Below are positions 8,677 through 18,442 of a stretch of 64,000 nucleotides of DNA, piece after piece. The translations under genes and the position numbers were made by a program. Position 1 is the stretch's first letter. The number at the start of each line of letters is the position of its first letter. Below the pieces are notes generated by a model, which worked only from the letters and a program-made list of their open reading frames with translations, searched no databases and was not told the DNA's origin. Source of the stretch: Mucilaginibacter inviolabilis (GTDB taxonomy: Bacteria; Bacteroidota; Bacteroidia; Sphingobacteriales; Sphingobacteriaceae); the NCBI RefSeq assembly GCF_011089895.1, contig NZ_JAANAT010000001.1, forward strand, positions 186,001 through 250,000. The letters run 5' to 3'.

Positions 8677-11600
8677 ATGATAAAAAAACATACTAAATTA
8701 TTTACTTTTTTTAAGAGGGTATTAATGTTGGTTATTCTTGGCTCATTGGTATTTATTCAGCTTTTGCATGCGAATAGTACGGCAGATCAGATAACAGACC
8801 ACCCCGTTAAAATTTCGTTTGGTAATGAGTCACTACAAAGCTCCCTGGATAAACTTGAAAAACAATCCAACGTTAAATTTTCCTATAACCCAGCTGATTT
8901 AAAGGGCTATAGTATAGCACCGCATAAGTTTCAGAATGAGCCGCTTGGCAAGGTTTTAAATTATTTGTTCGCTAAAACTCATTTATCTTTTAAGGAAATA
9001 AACTCAGGTATTATCATTTATGATAGATCTGAATCATCAAAAATTAGCCCGCAAGTAGATAAAGCAATGGCTGGGGAGGTTAATAATGCTTCGGCTGATG
9101 AAATTACAGTTACCGGAAAAGTATCAGATTCAAATGGGCCGTTACCAGGGGTTTCTGTAGGAGTAGAAGGCACCTCAAAAGGTGTTATTACGAATGCAAC
9201 TGGTAATTATACACTTAAAGTATCATCAGATGCAGTCCTGACATTCTCTTCAATAGGTTATAAAAAGCAGCGGATACCTGTTAATAATCAAACGGTTATT
9301 AATGTAACCATGCTTTCCGACCTGAAATCACTCAATGATGTAATTGTGGTTGGTTATGGCATTCAGAAAAAATCGGATGTAACTGGTTCGATTGTATCAG
9401 TTAATGAACAGGCACTTCGTGATATCCCGGCCTCCAACATTGGTCAGGCTTTACAGGGACAGGCAGCTGGTGTTGATATTCAGAAAAGTGGCGGTAACAG
9501 TCATCCTGGTGCAACGCCCTCCATTTTAATACGAGGCACCAGATCGATTAACGCCTCTAACGCTCCGCTGATAGTGGTAGATGGTTTACCTTTTAACGGA
9601 AGCCTCAATGATATAAATCCTGATGATATCGTTTCTTTAGAAGTATTAAAAGATGCTTCGTCAACAGCCATTTATGGCTCAAGGGGAGCTAATGGTGTAT
9701 TGTTGATTTCTACAAGGCGCGGTAAAAAAGGCGGTACGTCTATAAGCTATAGCGGTTATGCTGGCTTTAATAAGCCGTTGGGGAATTATAATGTTATGAA
9801 TGGCTCCCAATTTGAAGATCTGAAAAAATGGGGTTTGATTAATGGTAACCCCGGTAAGTACACTGGTATTGATGATCCTGCATTTTTAACAGATGGATCA
9901 TTTGCTCCACAGGAAGTAGCCTCAATCAAGAGTGGGCGCAGTACGGATTGGCAAAAGCTCATTTATAAAACAGGTTTTGTAACCGATCATCAATTAGGAG
10001 TTTCGGGCGGTAATGATTTAACGCAATATGCTATATCAGGTGGATACTACAACGAAACCGGTATCTATTTTGGTCAATCATTCGTGCGTTACTCGCTTAA
10101 ACTGAGCGTTGACCAACAATTGGGTAAGAATGTTAAAATTGGTTTAAGCGCATTAAACACCTTAAGCTATACCAATGGTGAAAATGCCAACCCGCTTGGG
10201 CAAGCATTGCGGGCAAGCCCGCTTTCAACACCTTATGATGATGTTACAGGGAAGCTGGTAGGATTTACTGCCGGTAGCGCTAACCAGGTATGGAACCCTT
10301 TAGCCAATTTTGTGCCCGGTGCTGTAGTTGAAACCCGTAAAAGGTTTGGAACCTTTACCACTGCATACGCAGAAGTAAATTTGGCTCCAGGCCTAAAATA
10401 CCGGTTTAATGGAGGCGCCGAAATACGGCCCGATACATATGGAAACTACTATGCCAGTGCCACTACCAATAACCTTGGAGGGGCGTCAACAGCAAATAAT
10501 CAAAGTACTTACAGCTATAACTATACCCTGGAGAATGTTTTAACTTATGATAGAACATTTGCGCAGAAACACCATGTAAACTTTACAGGTTTGTACAGTT
10601 TACAAGAAAGTCAAGCTCAGTCAAATTCATTTAGTTATAATAACATTCTGTCAGATGGTATTCAGTATTTTAATCCGCAATATGGGTCAAATTTGAGTGG
10701 ATCTGGATCATACTCCAAATGGGATATCATTTCTTATATGGCGAGGGTAAACTATGGTTATGCCAATAAGTATCTGCTTACTTTAACCATGCGTTCAGAT
10801 GGCTCGTCACGTTTGGCACCTGGTAATAAATATCATGTTTTCCCTTCAGCCGCAGCAGCATGGAATATTACTCAGGAACCTATCCTGAAAGATTCAAAAG
10901 TATTAACAAATCTTAAACTAAGGGCAAGCTATGGTACTGTAGGTAATACGGCTATTAATCCATATCAAACGTTGGGCGCGCTATCATCAGTAAACTATAA
11001 CTTCGGCTCTACCAATTTAACAGGTGCTTATCCAACCAGTGTACCTAATCCAAACCTTACATGGGAATATACATCTACTTTAAACCTCGGACTTGATTTT
11101 GGCTTCTTTGACGGACGAATAACTGGCGCTGTAGATGCCTACCATCAATATACCCGGTCATTACTGCTGCCGCTGTCGCTGCCGCCAACCTCGGGCATAC
11201 CCAGCAGCATTTTGACTAACGTGGGCCAAACGCAGAATAAAGGTCTCGAAATAAGCCTGAGCACTATTAATATAGCCGGAAATGGACGTAACAGCTTTAG
11301 CTGGACAACCAACTTTAACATCACCTTTAACCGTGGAAAAGTCACCAAACTGGCAAGTGGTGTTACCCAGGATATTACCAATGGGTTATTTGTTGGGCAG
11401 CCTATCAATGCCATATTTGATTATAAAAAAATTGGTATTTGGCAAAACACCAAGGCAGACAGTGCTTTGGCTAAAAGCCTGGGGTTAACTACCACCGGCA
11501 CAGGCTCCGTTATTGGTACCATCAGGGTTGAAGATGTGAACAAGGATGGAAAAATCAATGCTAACGATAGGATTATACTTGGATCGGATCAGCCTAAATA

Positions 11601-12081
11601 TACAGGTGGCTTTACCAACCGTATTGCCTATAAGGGATTTGATTTTACAGTAGTAGGAGTTTACCGTGTTGGGGGATTAATAACTTCTAAAATATTCCAA
11701 AGCGGAAGTTTTATTAATACTTTCCAGGGTAATTACAATAATATTAATGAAGATTACTGGACGCCAACCAATCATCAGAATTATTATCCTAAACCAAACT
11801 CTGCGTCGACAAATACCCCGTATTCATCGTTATTGAGCTATTTTGATGGCACTTTCTTAAAAATCCGCAGCCTTACTTTGGGCTATTATATGCCTGAGGC
11901 AATTACCAGGCGGATTAAGGCCAAGTCCTTACGGATATACGCAACGGCACAGAATCCATTCATTCTTTTTTCGCCTTATCGGAATGAGTTTCATGGCCTT
12001 GACCCTGAAACAGCTGGTACATTAAACGTTGATACGCCGCCTACCAAGTCATTTACATTCGGTATTAATATGACACTTTAA
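8677..12081 (+). CDS. SusC-like TonB-dependent transporter with STN signalling domain
   Basis: 1134 residues. A signal peptide is followed by an STN secretin/TonB domain (~45-105, KISFGNESLQSSLDKLEKQSNVKFSY), a carboxypeptidase-regulatory-like domain (~143-215), a plug domain (~230-345, DVIVVGYGIQKKSDVTGSI, SLEVLKDASSTAIYGSRGANG) and a 22-strand barrel ending FTFGINMTL. It imports the oligosaccharides captured with the SusD at 12093. The STN domain fits control by the adjacent FecR and ECF proteins, unlike the SusC at 34248 and 52998, which lack STN. Substrate is inferred as pectic from the downstream enzymes. Confidence 0.95.
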   Translation: MIKKHTKLFTFFKRVLMLVILGSLVFIQLLHANSTADQITDHPVKISFGNESLQSSLDKLEKQSNVKFSYNPADLKGYSIAPHKFQNEPLGKVLNYLFAKTHLSFKEINSGIIIYDRSESSKISPQVDKAMAGEVNNASADEITVTGKVSDSNGPLPGVSVGVEGTSKGVITNATGNYTLKVSSDAVLTFSSIGYKKQRIPVNNQTVINVTMLSDLKSLNDVIVVGYGIQKKSDVTGSIVSVNEQALRDIPASNIGQALQGQAAGVDIQKSGGNSHPGATPSILIRGTRSINASNAPLIVVDGLPFNGSLNDINPDDIVSLEVLKDASSTAIYGSRGANGVLLISTRRGKKGGTSISYSGYAGFNKPLGNYNVMNGSQFEDLKKWGLINGNPGKYTGIDDPAFLTDGSFAPQEVASIKSGRSTDWQKLIYKTGFVTDHQLGVSGGNDLTQYAISGGYYNETGIYFGQSFVRYSLKLSVDQQLGKNVKIGLSALNTLSYTNGENANPLGQALRASPLSTPYDDVTGKLVGFTAGSANQVWNPLANFVPGAVVETRKRFGTFTTAYAEVNLAPGLKYRFNGGAEIRPDTYGNYYASATTNNLGGASTANNQSTYSYNYTLENVLTYDRTFAQKHHVNFTGLYSLQESQAQSNSFSYNNILSDGIQYFNPQYGSNLSGSGSYSKWDIISYMARVNYGYANKYLLTLTMRSDGSSRLAPGNKYHVFPSAAAAWNITQEPILKDSKVLTNLKLRASYGTVGNTAINPYQTLGALSSVNYNFGSTNLTGAYPTSVPNPNLTWEYTSTLNLGLDFGFFDGRITGAVDAYHQYTRSLLLPLSLPPTSGIPSSILTNVGQTQNKGLEISLSTINIAGNGRNSFSWTTNFNITFNRGKVTKLASGVTQDITNGLFVGQPINAIFDYKKIGIWQNTKADSALAKSLGLTTTGTGSVIGTIRVEDVNKDGKINANDRIILGSDQPKYTGGFTNRIAYKGFDFTVVGVYRVGGLITSKIFQSGSFINTFQGNYNNINEDYWTPTNHQNYYPKPNSASTNTPYSSLLSYFDGTFLKIRSLTLGYYMPEAITRRIKAKSLRIYATAQNPFILFSPYRNEFHGLDPETAGTLNVDTPPTKSFTFGINMTL

Positions 12082-12092
12082 ATTAAAATAAG

Positions 12093-13802
12093 ATGAAAAG
12101 GATATCTATATACTTATATACTTGCTTGTTTTTAGGTCTTTTAACTACAGCTTGTAAAAAAACGCTGGTGGAAGATCCAAAATCAACGCTTACGCCTGCC
12201 TTTTTTGCCACAACACAAGGCTTCCAGGCAGGGCTTACGGCAGCTTATGCCGGTTTCAGAAATAACTGGGGGCCTGATACCTATTTTGAAATGACCGTAC
12301 CCGGTACTGATGAGTTTATTGCCGGCAATGATGGTAATAACGGACTGGTCAAATACAACAGTAACTTTAACGCTTCTGATGGCACGGTAGCCGGGATATG
12401 GAAAAACTGCTATACCTACATCAATACTTGTAATGGTTTAATTGGTAACGCGCCATCGGGTCTTGACGCTGCTACAACAGCCAGTATGATAGGAGAGGCC
12501 AAGTTTCTGCGGGCAAATTATTACTTTATACTAGTGCAATTTTGGGGTGATGTAACACTCAATAAAACATTCCAGGCAACGCCTACCACATCTGCCACTC
12601 GAGCACCTATGGCGGATGTTTATGCTTTTATCATTCAGGATTTGAAGGATGCTATTGCTGCACTTCCGGCAAGTCCTTTAACCAGCGGTGTTCTTCCTGG
12701 CAAGGCAACAAAGGCTGCAGCCATGCATTTGCTGGCAAAAGTATACCTGACCCGGGCCGGATCATCGGCCAAGCAAGCTGATGATTATAAAAATGCGTAT
12801 TCAACAGCTATTGATCTGATCACCAATGTTGCCCCGGCCGGAGGACTAAGGTTACAACAGGATTTTGGAAGCGTATTTGCAGAAGGCAATGAAGCCAATA
12901 GTGAAGTATTGTGGACAGTACAGCACACGCCTACATTAGCTTATAACGGTTCACCTACTCAAAACAATAGTGGTCCTGATAACTTATTGTGCCACTTATT
13001 TGTACCTAAGTACGAAGTGCAACCCGGTATGCAACGCAGCACACTCTACGGGCGCCCATACATCAGAGTAGTACCCACACATTGGCTTACTGACACTGTA
13101 TTTAAAGAGCGGGTTAATGATCAGCGGTATAAAAAAACTTTCCAAACTACCTGGCTGTGTAATAATGCGGCTTCCATTCCAACATGGCCCAATCCCTTAC
13201 CTGCTGGAGCTCCGGCTAATGCTCAGCCTGGTGCACCTAAGTTTACGGTAGGGGATACGGCTATATGGATGCCAGGTTATGAAATAAATGCGGCTAAAAT
13301 TGCTGGATATCGTTATCAGGTCATCCCGCCGAGTAAATATAGCATTGCGTTATCGCCTGCTATGACCAAATATTTTGATACCAAGCGTCCTGATCAAAAC
13401 TCTCCATCAAGCCGGCCTATCATCATCTACCGTCTGGCAGAAACTTATTTGATTGCTGCGGAAGCTTTATTAATGGACGGCCGGGCAAGCGATGCTGTGC
13501 AGTATGTTAACGCTGTGCGTGAAAGGGCTGCTTATCCATTGGGCAATGCCTCAGCCATGGATATCACGGCGAGTCAACTCACACTCGACTTTATCTTGGA
13601 CGAACGTTCAAGGGAACTTTGCGGAGAATTAATGCGTTGGCTGGATCTGGTCAGAACCGGTAAATTGTTGGAGAGGGTGAAGTTGCACAATACAGATGGA
13701 AAGAATAATATCAAACCATTTCAGGTACTACGGCCTATTCCACAAGCGCAGATCGATGCAACAATAACCGGTACACCTTACCCTCAAAATCCAGGCTGGT
13801 AA
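12093..13802 (+). CDS. SusD/RagB-family surface glycan-binding lipoprotein
   Basis: 569 residues with a lipoprotein signal (LTTAC, lipid-modified C21). TPR-like helices typical of SusD follow (IGEAKFLRANYYFILVQFWGDV, AMHLLAKVYLTRAG), then the C-terminal signature (YRLAETYLIAAEALLMDGRASDAVQYVNAVRERA, ILDERSRELCGELMRWLDLVRTG). It caps the SusC barrel encoded 11 bp upstream and contributes ligand binding at the cell surface. Length and motifs are normal for the family. It is the second gene of the structural operon of this locus. Confidence 0.95.
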   Translation: MKRISIYLYTCLFLGLLTTACKKTLVEDPKSTLTPAFFATTQGFQAGLTAAYAGFRNNWGPDTYFEMTVPGTDEFIAGNDGNNGLVKYNSNFNASDGTVAGIWKNCYTYINTCNGLIGNAPSGLDAATTASMIGEAKFLRANYYFILVQFWGDVTLNKTFQATPTTSATRAPMADVYAFIIQDLKDAIAALPASPLTSGVLPGKATKAAAMHLLAKVYLTRAGSSAKQADDYKNAYSTAIDLITNVAPAGGLRLQQDFGSVFAEGNEANSEVLWTVQHTPTLAYNGSPTQNNSGPDNLLCHLFVPKYEVQPGMQRSTLYGRPYIRVVPTHWLTDTVFKERVNDQRYKKTFQTTWLCNNAASIPTWPNPLPAGAPANAQPGAPKFTVGDTAIWMPGYEINAAKIAGYRYQVIPPSKYSIALSPAMTKYFDTKRPDQNSPSSRPIIIYRLAETYLIAAEALLMDGRASDAVQYVNAVRERAAYPLGNASAMDITASQLTLDFILDERSRELCGELMRWLDLVRTGKLLERVKLHNTDGKNNIKPFQVLRPIPQAQIDATITGTPYPQNPGW

Positions 13803-13839
13803 ATCCCGGTTTGAGAATGATAATTTGTATATAAAACCT

Positions 13840-15135
13840 ATGAGTAATAGTATGAAAAGTAAATTATTCAGATTAACAGCGGTTTTCGCCGCTCTTGCAA
13901 TGAGCATAACACTTTATGCTTTGAAACCCGCAACGGATGTGGTACCTGATGCCGATAATGCCGGATTAAAATTACCCGAAGGTTTTGGCGCCTTGAAAGT
14001 AGCCGAAACAGGCTCCAAGGCACGACATCTGGTGGTTACACCACAGGGAGATATCTATGTAAAATTGGCCAGGCCTAATAAAGAAGGCAAAGCTATTTTG
14101 GTATTACATGAAGCCTCAAATGGCAAAGCCGAGCTTAAAACTAGTTTTGGCAATTATGGTGGTACCGAGGTAGCTCTGAAGAACGGGTATCTGTATGCAT
14201 CGTCAAATACGGAGGTATTTAAATATAAGGTAAACGATAAAAATGAGGTGATCAACCCGGATCAGCCTGAGAAAATTGTTACTGGCTTAAAAGCAGGCCG
14301 TCAGCATGAAACAAAATCATTTGCGCTGGATAACGATGGTAATATCTATGTGAATATAGGTGCCTGGTTTAACGCTTGTCAGGAAAAAGACCGGGGTTTG
14401 CATTCGCCAGGAATACCAGGTTGTCCGATCCTTGATTCGATGGGCGGGGTATGGCAGTTCAGAACCGATAAGCTAAATCAAAGCTACGGTGACGGCGTAC
14501 GCTATGCAACCGGGTTACGGAATATGGTTGGCATGGATTGGAATCAGCAGGATAATCAACTGTTTGTAATGCAGCACGGACGTGATAACCTGAACAGTTC
14601 ATGGCCCGAACTGTATACCACTAAACAATCGGCAGAGTTACCGGCCGAGTGTTTGTATGCCCTTAAAAAAGGCGACAACGCCGGCTGGCCTTTCATGTAT
14701 TATGACCAGATACAACACAAAAAAATACAAGCACCGGAATATGGAGGAGATGGAAAAAAAGAAGCGGATGCTAAATATATAGATCCGGCTATGGCCTATC
14801 CCGGTCATATGGCTCCTAATGGCTTACTCTTTTATACTGGCAACCAATTTCCAGCAAAATACAAAAATGGGGCCTTTATAGCTTTCCATGGTTCATGGAA
14901 CCGGGCACCGGAGCCGCAGGCTGGTTACTTTGTGGTTTTTCAACCATTTAAAAATGGTAAACCGGATGGTAATTGGGAAGTATTTGCGGATGGCTTTTCA
15001 GGTTCACCAGAAAAAACGGCAGCTGGTCGAGCAGATCATCGTCCCTGCGGTCTGGCCCAGGGTTCGGATGGTTCTCTGTATGTTACCGATGATTCTAAAG
15101 GGACTATTTATCGCATTATCTATTCAAAAAAATGA
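13840..15135 (+). CDS. PQQ-type sugar (sorbosone-like/AA12-like) dehydrogenase, periplasmic
   Basis: About 431 residues from the ATG at 13840 (an upstream TTG at 13825 is less likely); signal peptide ending TLYA. The rest is a six-bladed beta-propeller of the soluble PQQ glucose/sorbosone dehydrogenase superfamily: PEGFGALKVAETGSKARHLVVTPQGDIYV, GRQHETKSFALDNDGNIYVNIG, YATGLRNMVGMDW, GDNAGWPFMYYD, AFHGSWNR and DHRPCGLAQGSDGSLYVTDDSKGTIYRI. The H in GRQHE and the R in GLRN are candidate PQQ-site residues. The next gene encodes a c-type cytochrome overlapping its stop, the likely electron acceptor. It probably oxidises a sugar released by this locus; no PQQ synthesis genes are visible. Confidence 0.8.
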   Translation: MSNSMKSKLFRLTAVFAALAMSITLYALKPATDVVPDADNAGLKLPEGFGALKVAETGSKARHLVVTPQGDIYVKLARPNKEGKAILVLHEASNGKAELKTSFGNYGGTEVALKNGYLYASSNTEVFKYKVNDKNEVINPDQPEKIVTGLKAGRQHETKSFALDNDGNIYVNIGAWFNACQEKDRGLHSPGIPGCPILDSMGGVWQFRTDKLNQSYGDGVRYATGLRNMVGMDWNQQDNQLFVMQHGRDNLNSSWPELYTTKQSAELPAECLYALKKGDNAGWPFMYYDQIQHKKIQAPEYGGDGKKEADAKYIDPAMAYPGHMAPNGLLFYTGNQFPAKYKNGAFIAFHGSWNRAPEPQAGYFVVFQPFKNGKPDGNWEVFADGFSGSPEKTAAGRADHRPCGLAQGSDGSLYVTDDSKGTIYRIIYSKK

Positions 15136-15578
15136 TGACTAGGATGAGAAAATATATCTTGATTATCGCTTGCCTTTTTTATTGTACTCCATTACTGGCC
15201 CAGGTTAAAACTAAGCCTCGGTCAGTTGTAAGTTTGACTGCTGTTAATGGCAAGGGTATTTATGAAAAGTATTGTTTAACCTGCCATCAGGCTGATGGAG
15301 GTGGCGTACCCAATATGAACCCACCCTTAATCAAAACATCTTATGTGTTGGGCGATAAAACACGGCTAATTAAAGTAGTGCTCAATGGATTTTCAGAAAG
15401 TGTTGATATCGATGGAGAGTCATACTCCAATGTGATGCCTTCGCATGATTTTTTGAAAGACCAGGAAATTGCCGCTGTATTAACTTATGTCAGAAAAAAC
15501 TTCACCAATAAGGCTGGGCCAATTACCACAACGCAGGTAAAAGCAGTAAGAGCTATGAATAAAAAGAAAACTATCTAA
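15132..15578 (+). CDS. monoheme c-type cytochrome
   Basis: 148 residues, exported (hydrophobic segment ~8-23, cleavage after LLAQ). One heme site C48-x-x-C51-H52 (CLTCHQ) and a plausible axial methionine M102 (NVMPSHDF). Its start overlaps the stop of the upstream dehydrogenase (ATGATGA arrangement), which implies translational coupling and a shared electron-transfer step. Electrons would pass from the PQQ enzyme to this cytochrome and on to the respiratory chain; that partnership is inferred from the overlap. Confidence 0.88.
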   Translation: MMTRMRKYILIIACLFYCTPLLAQVKTKPRSVVSLTAVNGKGIYEKYCLTCHQADGGGVPNMNPPLIKTSYVLGDKTRLIKVVLNGFSESVDIDGESYSNVMPSHDFLKDQEIAAVLTYVRKNFTNKAGPITTTQVKAVRAMNKKKTI

Positions 15579-15592
15579 AAAAATAATGAAAT

Positions 15593-16810
15593 ATGAAAAG
15601 ATTTTTATACCTGTTGCTGGTCCTTTGTTCAACCACCGTATTAGGGCAAACGAGCAATACAGAAGAGATAATTAGGAAGGTTGCGGATAATGTGATCCAA
15701 AACACTTCTTTTAAATTTATTAATACCAATACCAAAGAAAAATACGATTCAACCAAGGGTATGGCTTCATCACCCGATGTTAAAGCAGATAGTAAATATA
15801 ATAAATGGATGTATGTAAATGGCGTATTGACCATTGGTATGATACAGACTGCGGATGTATTGGGCGATAAAAAGTATTCAGATTATTCGCAGCGTAACTT
15901 CGCATTTATTTTTGATAACCTGGGTTACTTTGAGGCTCTGCGTAAAGCTAAGGCACCAAAGGTAGAGTACGGCGCCGTTTTTAGCATTAGCAACCTGGAT
16001 GCTTGCGGTGCCATGTCGGCAGGGTTATTTGATGTAGATGCACTGGCAAACAGAAAGGATTACAAAGCTTATTTAAGCAGATCAGCCGATTATATCTTAA
16101 ACAAACAGCTGCGTCTATCCGACGGTACACTTTCGCGTCCAGCTCCCCGCAACATGACCCTTTGGGCCGATGATATGTTTATGAGTATCCCTTTCCTGGC
16201 GCGCATGGGTAAACAAACCGGCGACAACAAGTATTTTGACGACGCGATAAAACAAGTGGAGAATTTTAATAAGTATCTGTATGATCCTAATACAGGTTTA
16301 TTTTTCCATAATTACTATTCCGACGATCAGACAAACGGTGTTGGCCACTGGGGGCGTAGCAATGGCTGGATAGCAATGGCAACTGTCGAGCTGTTAAATA
16401 ACCTGCCAGCCAACCACCCAAAGCGTGCCGAAATAATTAAGTTGTTGCTTCGGCAAATAGTAGGATATGCCCGCTACCAGGATCAGACAGGCTTATGGCA
16501 CCAATTATTGGATAAGCCGGATTCCTATTTGGAAACCTCTGTAACTGCTATGTATACGTATGCAGTTGCCCGTGCTGTGAACCAGGGTTGGATAAATGAA
16601 AAATACATAGCCATAGCCCAGGAAGGCTGGAAAGGCCTATTAGCCAAGATTACGCCCGATGGCCAATTGCAGGACGTTTGCATAGGTACCAATATGGATA
16701 CAGATATCAAATTTTACTACACCCGTCCCACAGAGTTAAACGATACGCACGGAATAGGGGCACTTTTATTAGCCGGAGCAGAGATGCTTAAAGCCGAAAG
16801 GAAAAAATAG
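15593..16810 (+). CDS. GH105/GH88-type unsaturated rhamnogalacturonyl hydrolase
   Basis: 405 residues with a signal peptide (ending LGQ) and an (alpha/alpha)6 barrel. Family hallmarks are DACGAMSAGLFD, RNMTLWADDMFMSIPFLARMGKQTGD, VGHWGRSNGWIAMATVELL, TGLWHQLLDKPDSYLETSVTAMYTYAVARAVN and the closing NDTHGIGALLLAGAEML. These enzymes hydrate the unsaturated uronic residue left at the non-reducing end by pectate or rhamnogalacturonan lyases. No lyase is in this window, so the substrate must come from lyases elsewhere. It is 14 bp after the cytochrome gene and 2 bp before the GH28 gene. Confidence 0.9.
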   Translation: MKRFLYLLLVLCSTTVLGQTSNTEEIIRKVADNVIQNTSFKFINTNTKEKYDSTKGMASSPDVKADSKYNKWMYVNGVLTIGMIQTADVLGDKKYSDYSQRNFAFIFDNLGYFEALRKAKAPKVEYGAVFSISNLDACGAMSAGLFDVDALANRKDYKAYLSRSADYILNKQLRLSDGTLSRPAPRNMTLWADDMFMSIPFLARMGKQTGDNKYFDDAIKQVENFNKYLYDPNTGLFFHNYYSDDQTNGVGHWGRSNGWIAMATVELLNNLPANHPKRAEIIKLLLRQIVGYARYQDQTGLWHQLLDKPDSYLETSVTAMYTYAVARAVNQGWINEKYIAIAQEGWKGLLAKITPDGQLQDVCIGTNMDTDIKFYYTRPTELNDTHGIGALLLAGAEMLKAERKK

Positions 16811-16812
16811 CT

Positions 16813-18414
16813 ATGCGCGAGTTAATCAGGTGTCTGTTGATTATTGTATTTATGATAGCAAGTAGTTTAAAGTTATTTGCTGTTGATGTAAATATTACTG
16901 CATATGGAGCAGTGGGTAACGGTACTAAATTAAACACTAGCGTTATTCAAAAAGCGATAGAAAACTGTTATAAAGGTGGCGGTGGCAAAGTGATCATCCC
17001 TTCAGGGACATTTCTGACCGGAACTATAGTGCTAAATGATAATATCACCCTGAAATTAGAAAAAGGAGCAGTTTTATTGGGTAGTACTAATGTTAACGAT
17101 TATAAAAACCTTGATCCTTTTGTAGATGGTTTGGGCGTCAGTGTTGGTTGGGCCCTGGTAGTAGCAATCGACAAAAAAAATGTAGGTATTGAGGGTGAAG
17201 GTATTATTGACGGACAGGGTTCAAAACTAAAAGCACAGCAAATACTGACCGATACCCGGCCAGAGTCACAACGTTGGGGACGACGCCCGTTTTTGTTACG
17301 TGTGGTGCGGTGTCAAAATGTTTCTGTAACCGGTGTTACCCTGAATTATTCCGCAGCCTGGACATCTCACTATTTTCAATGCAAGCAGGTGAGTATTAAG
17401 AATGTTAAGATTGTAAGCAGGGGAGTAGCACACAACGATGGTATGGACATAGATGGCTGCCAGGATGTAATCATTAAAGATTGTGATGTGATAAGCGGAG
17501 ACGACGCGTTGTGTTTTAAAACCACATCAAGCAAAATGGCATGCAAAAATATCGTAATATCGGGTCTGCGGTTAAAAAGTGGTCAGGGAGCTATCAAAAT
17601 AGGTACAGAATCTATGGCCCCGTTTGAAAATATCAGTATTTCTCAATGTTATATTTATGATACAGCTAATGGAGGTATCAAACTCCTTTCGGTTGACGGC
17701 GCCCGAATCCATAATATCAATATCAGTGATATTACCATGATGGAAGTAAAGACGCCTATCCTCATTCGTTTAGGCGCCAGGTTAAGTGTGTTTCGCAAAG
17801 ATCAGGATACACAGCAACCGATAGGTACACTTGAAAATGTTACTATCAGAAACGTAAGGGCTAAAGCAGCTGATAACGCACAATTGATGCCACCATCTGG
17901 AATTTTAATAACTGGTATTCCCGATCATCCTATCAAAAACCTGACCCTCGAAAATGTCGAGATCAATCTTGCAGGCGGGGGCACTGATGAAAATGCCCGG
18001 CAGGTAGTACCCGAAGCTATTGACAAATATCCGGAGGTGAAAACTTTCGGTCCGCTGGTACCCGCTTATGGAATTTGGGCCAGGCACGTTGATGGTCTGA
18101 AGCTAGAGAATGTAAAACTTACTTTAAGTCATAATGATCTTAGACCCGCCTTTATCTGTGAAGATGGTAAAAACATTGAATTGAATAACTGGGATATCCC
18201 CAAAACTGTCGATGCGCAAGCTATTGTCAGATTAGAAAATGTGACTGGCGCCGATATCACAAATAATAGTGTATATGGCTTTGCTCATGAATTTGTATGC
18301 GTAGAAGGTAATACAAGCGGAGATATTCATGTTTTGAAAAATAAACTTCCGGGAATATCAAAAAAGGTGGAACTATCTGCTGATCTGAAAACTAGTACCG
18401 TTGTTTCAGATTAA
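16813..18414 (+). CDS. GH28-family pectinase (polygalacturonase/rhamnogalacturonan hydrolase type)
   Basis: 533 residues, exported (signal ~1-24), with a right-handed beta-helix of repeated turns. The GH28 motifs are N208-D209-G-M-D212 (HNDGMDIDGC) and G229-D230-D231 (SGDDALCF). Motif III, normally G-H-G, is G-Q-G at 257-259 (KSGQGAIKIGTES), and motif IV, normally RIK, is GIK in NGGIKLL. The aspartates remain, so it is probably active, but the missing histidine argues against a plain endo-polygalacturonase. A rhamnogalacturonan- or xylogalacturonan-acting subfamily is more likely. The residues ~130-160 region (EGIIDGQGS) is typical. Confidence 0.85.
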   Translation: MRELIRCLLIIVFMIASSLKLFAVDVNITAYGAVGNGTKLNTSVIQKAIENCYKGGGGKVIIPSGTFLTGTIVLNDNITLKLEKGAVLLGSTNVNDYKNLDPFVDGLGVSVGWALVVAIDKKNVGIEGEGIIDGQGSKLKAQQILTDTRPESQRWGRRPFLLRVVRCQNVSVTGVTLNYSAAWTSHYFQCKQVSIKNVKIVSRGVAHNDGMDIDGCQDVIIKDCDVISGDDALCFKTTSSKMACKNIVISGLRLKSGQGAIKIGTESMAPFENISISQCYIYDTANGGIKLLSVDGARIHNINISDITMMEVKTPILIRLGARLSVFRKDQDTQQPIGTLENVTIRNVRAKAADNAQLMPPSGILITGIPDHPIKNLTLENVEINLAGGGTDENARQVVPEAIDKYPEVKTFGPLVPAYGIWARHVDGLKLENVKLTLSHNDLRPAFICEDGKNIELNNWDIPKTVDAQAIVRLENVTGADITNNSVYGFAHEFVCVEGNTSGDIHVLKNKLPGISKKVELSADLKTSTVVSD

Positions 18415-18442
18415 AGTTAATAAATAATTAAATGTGCCCAAC

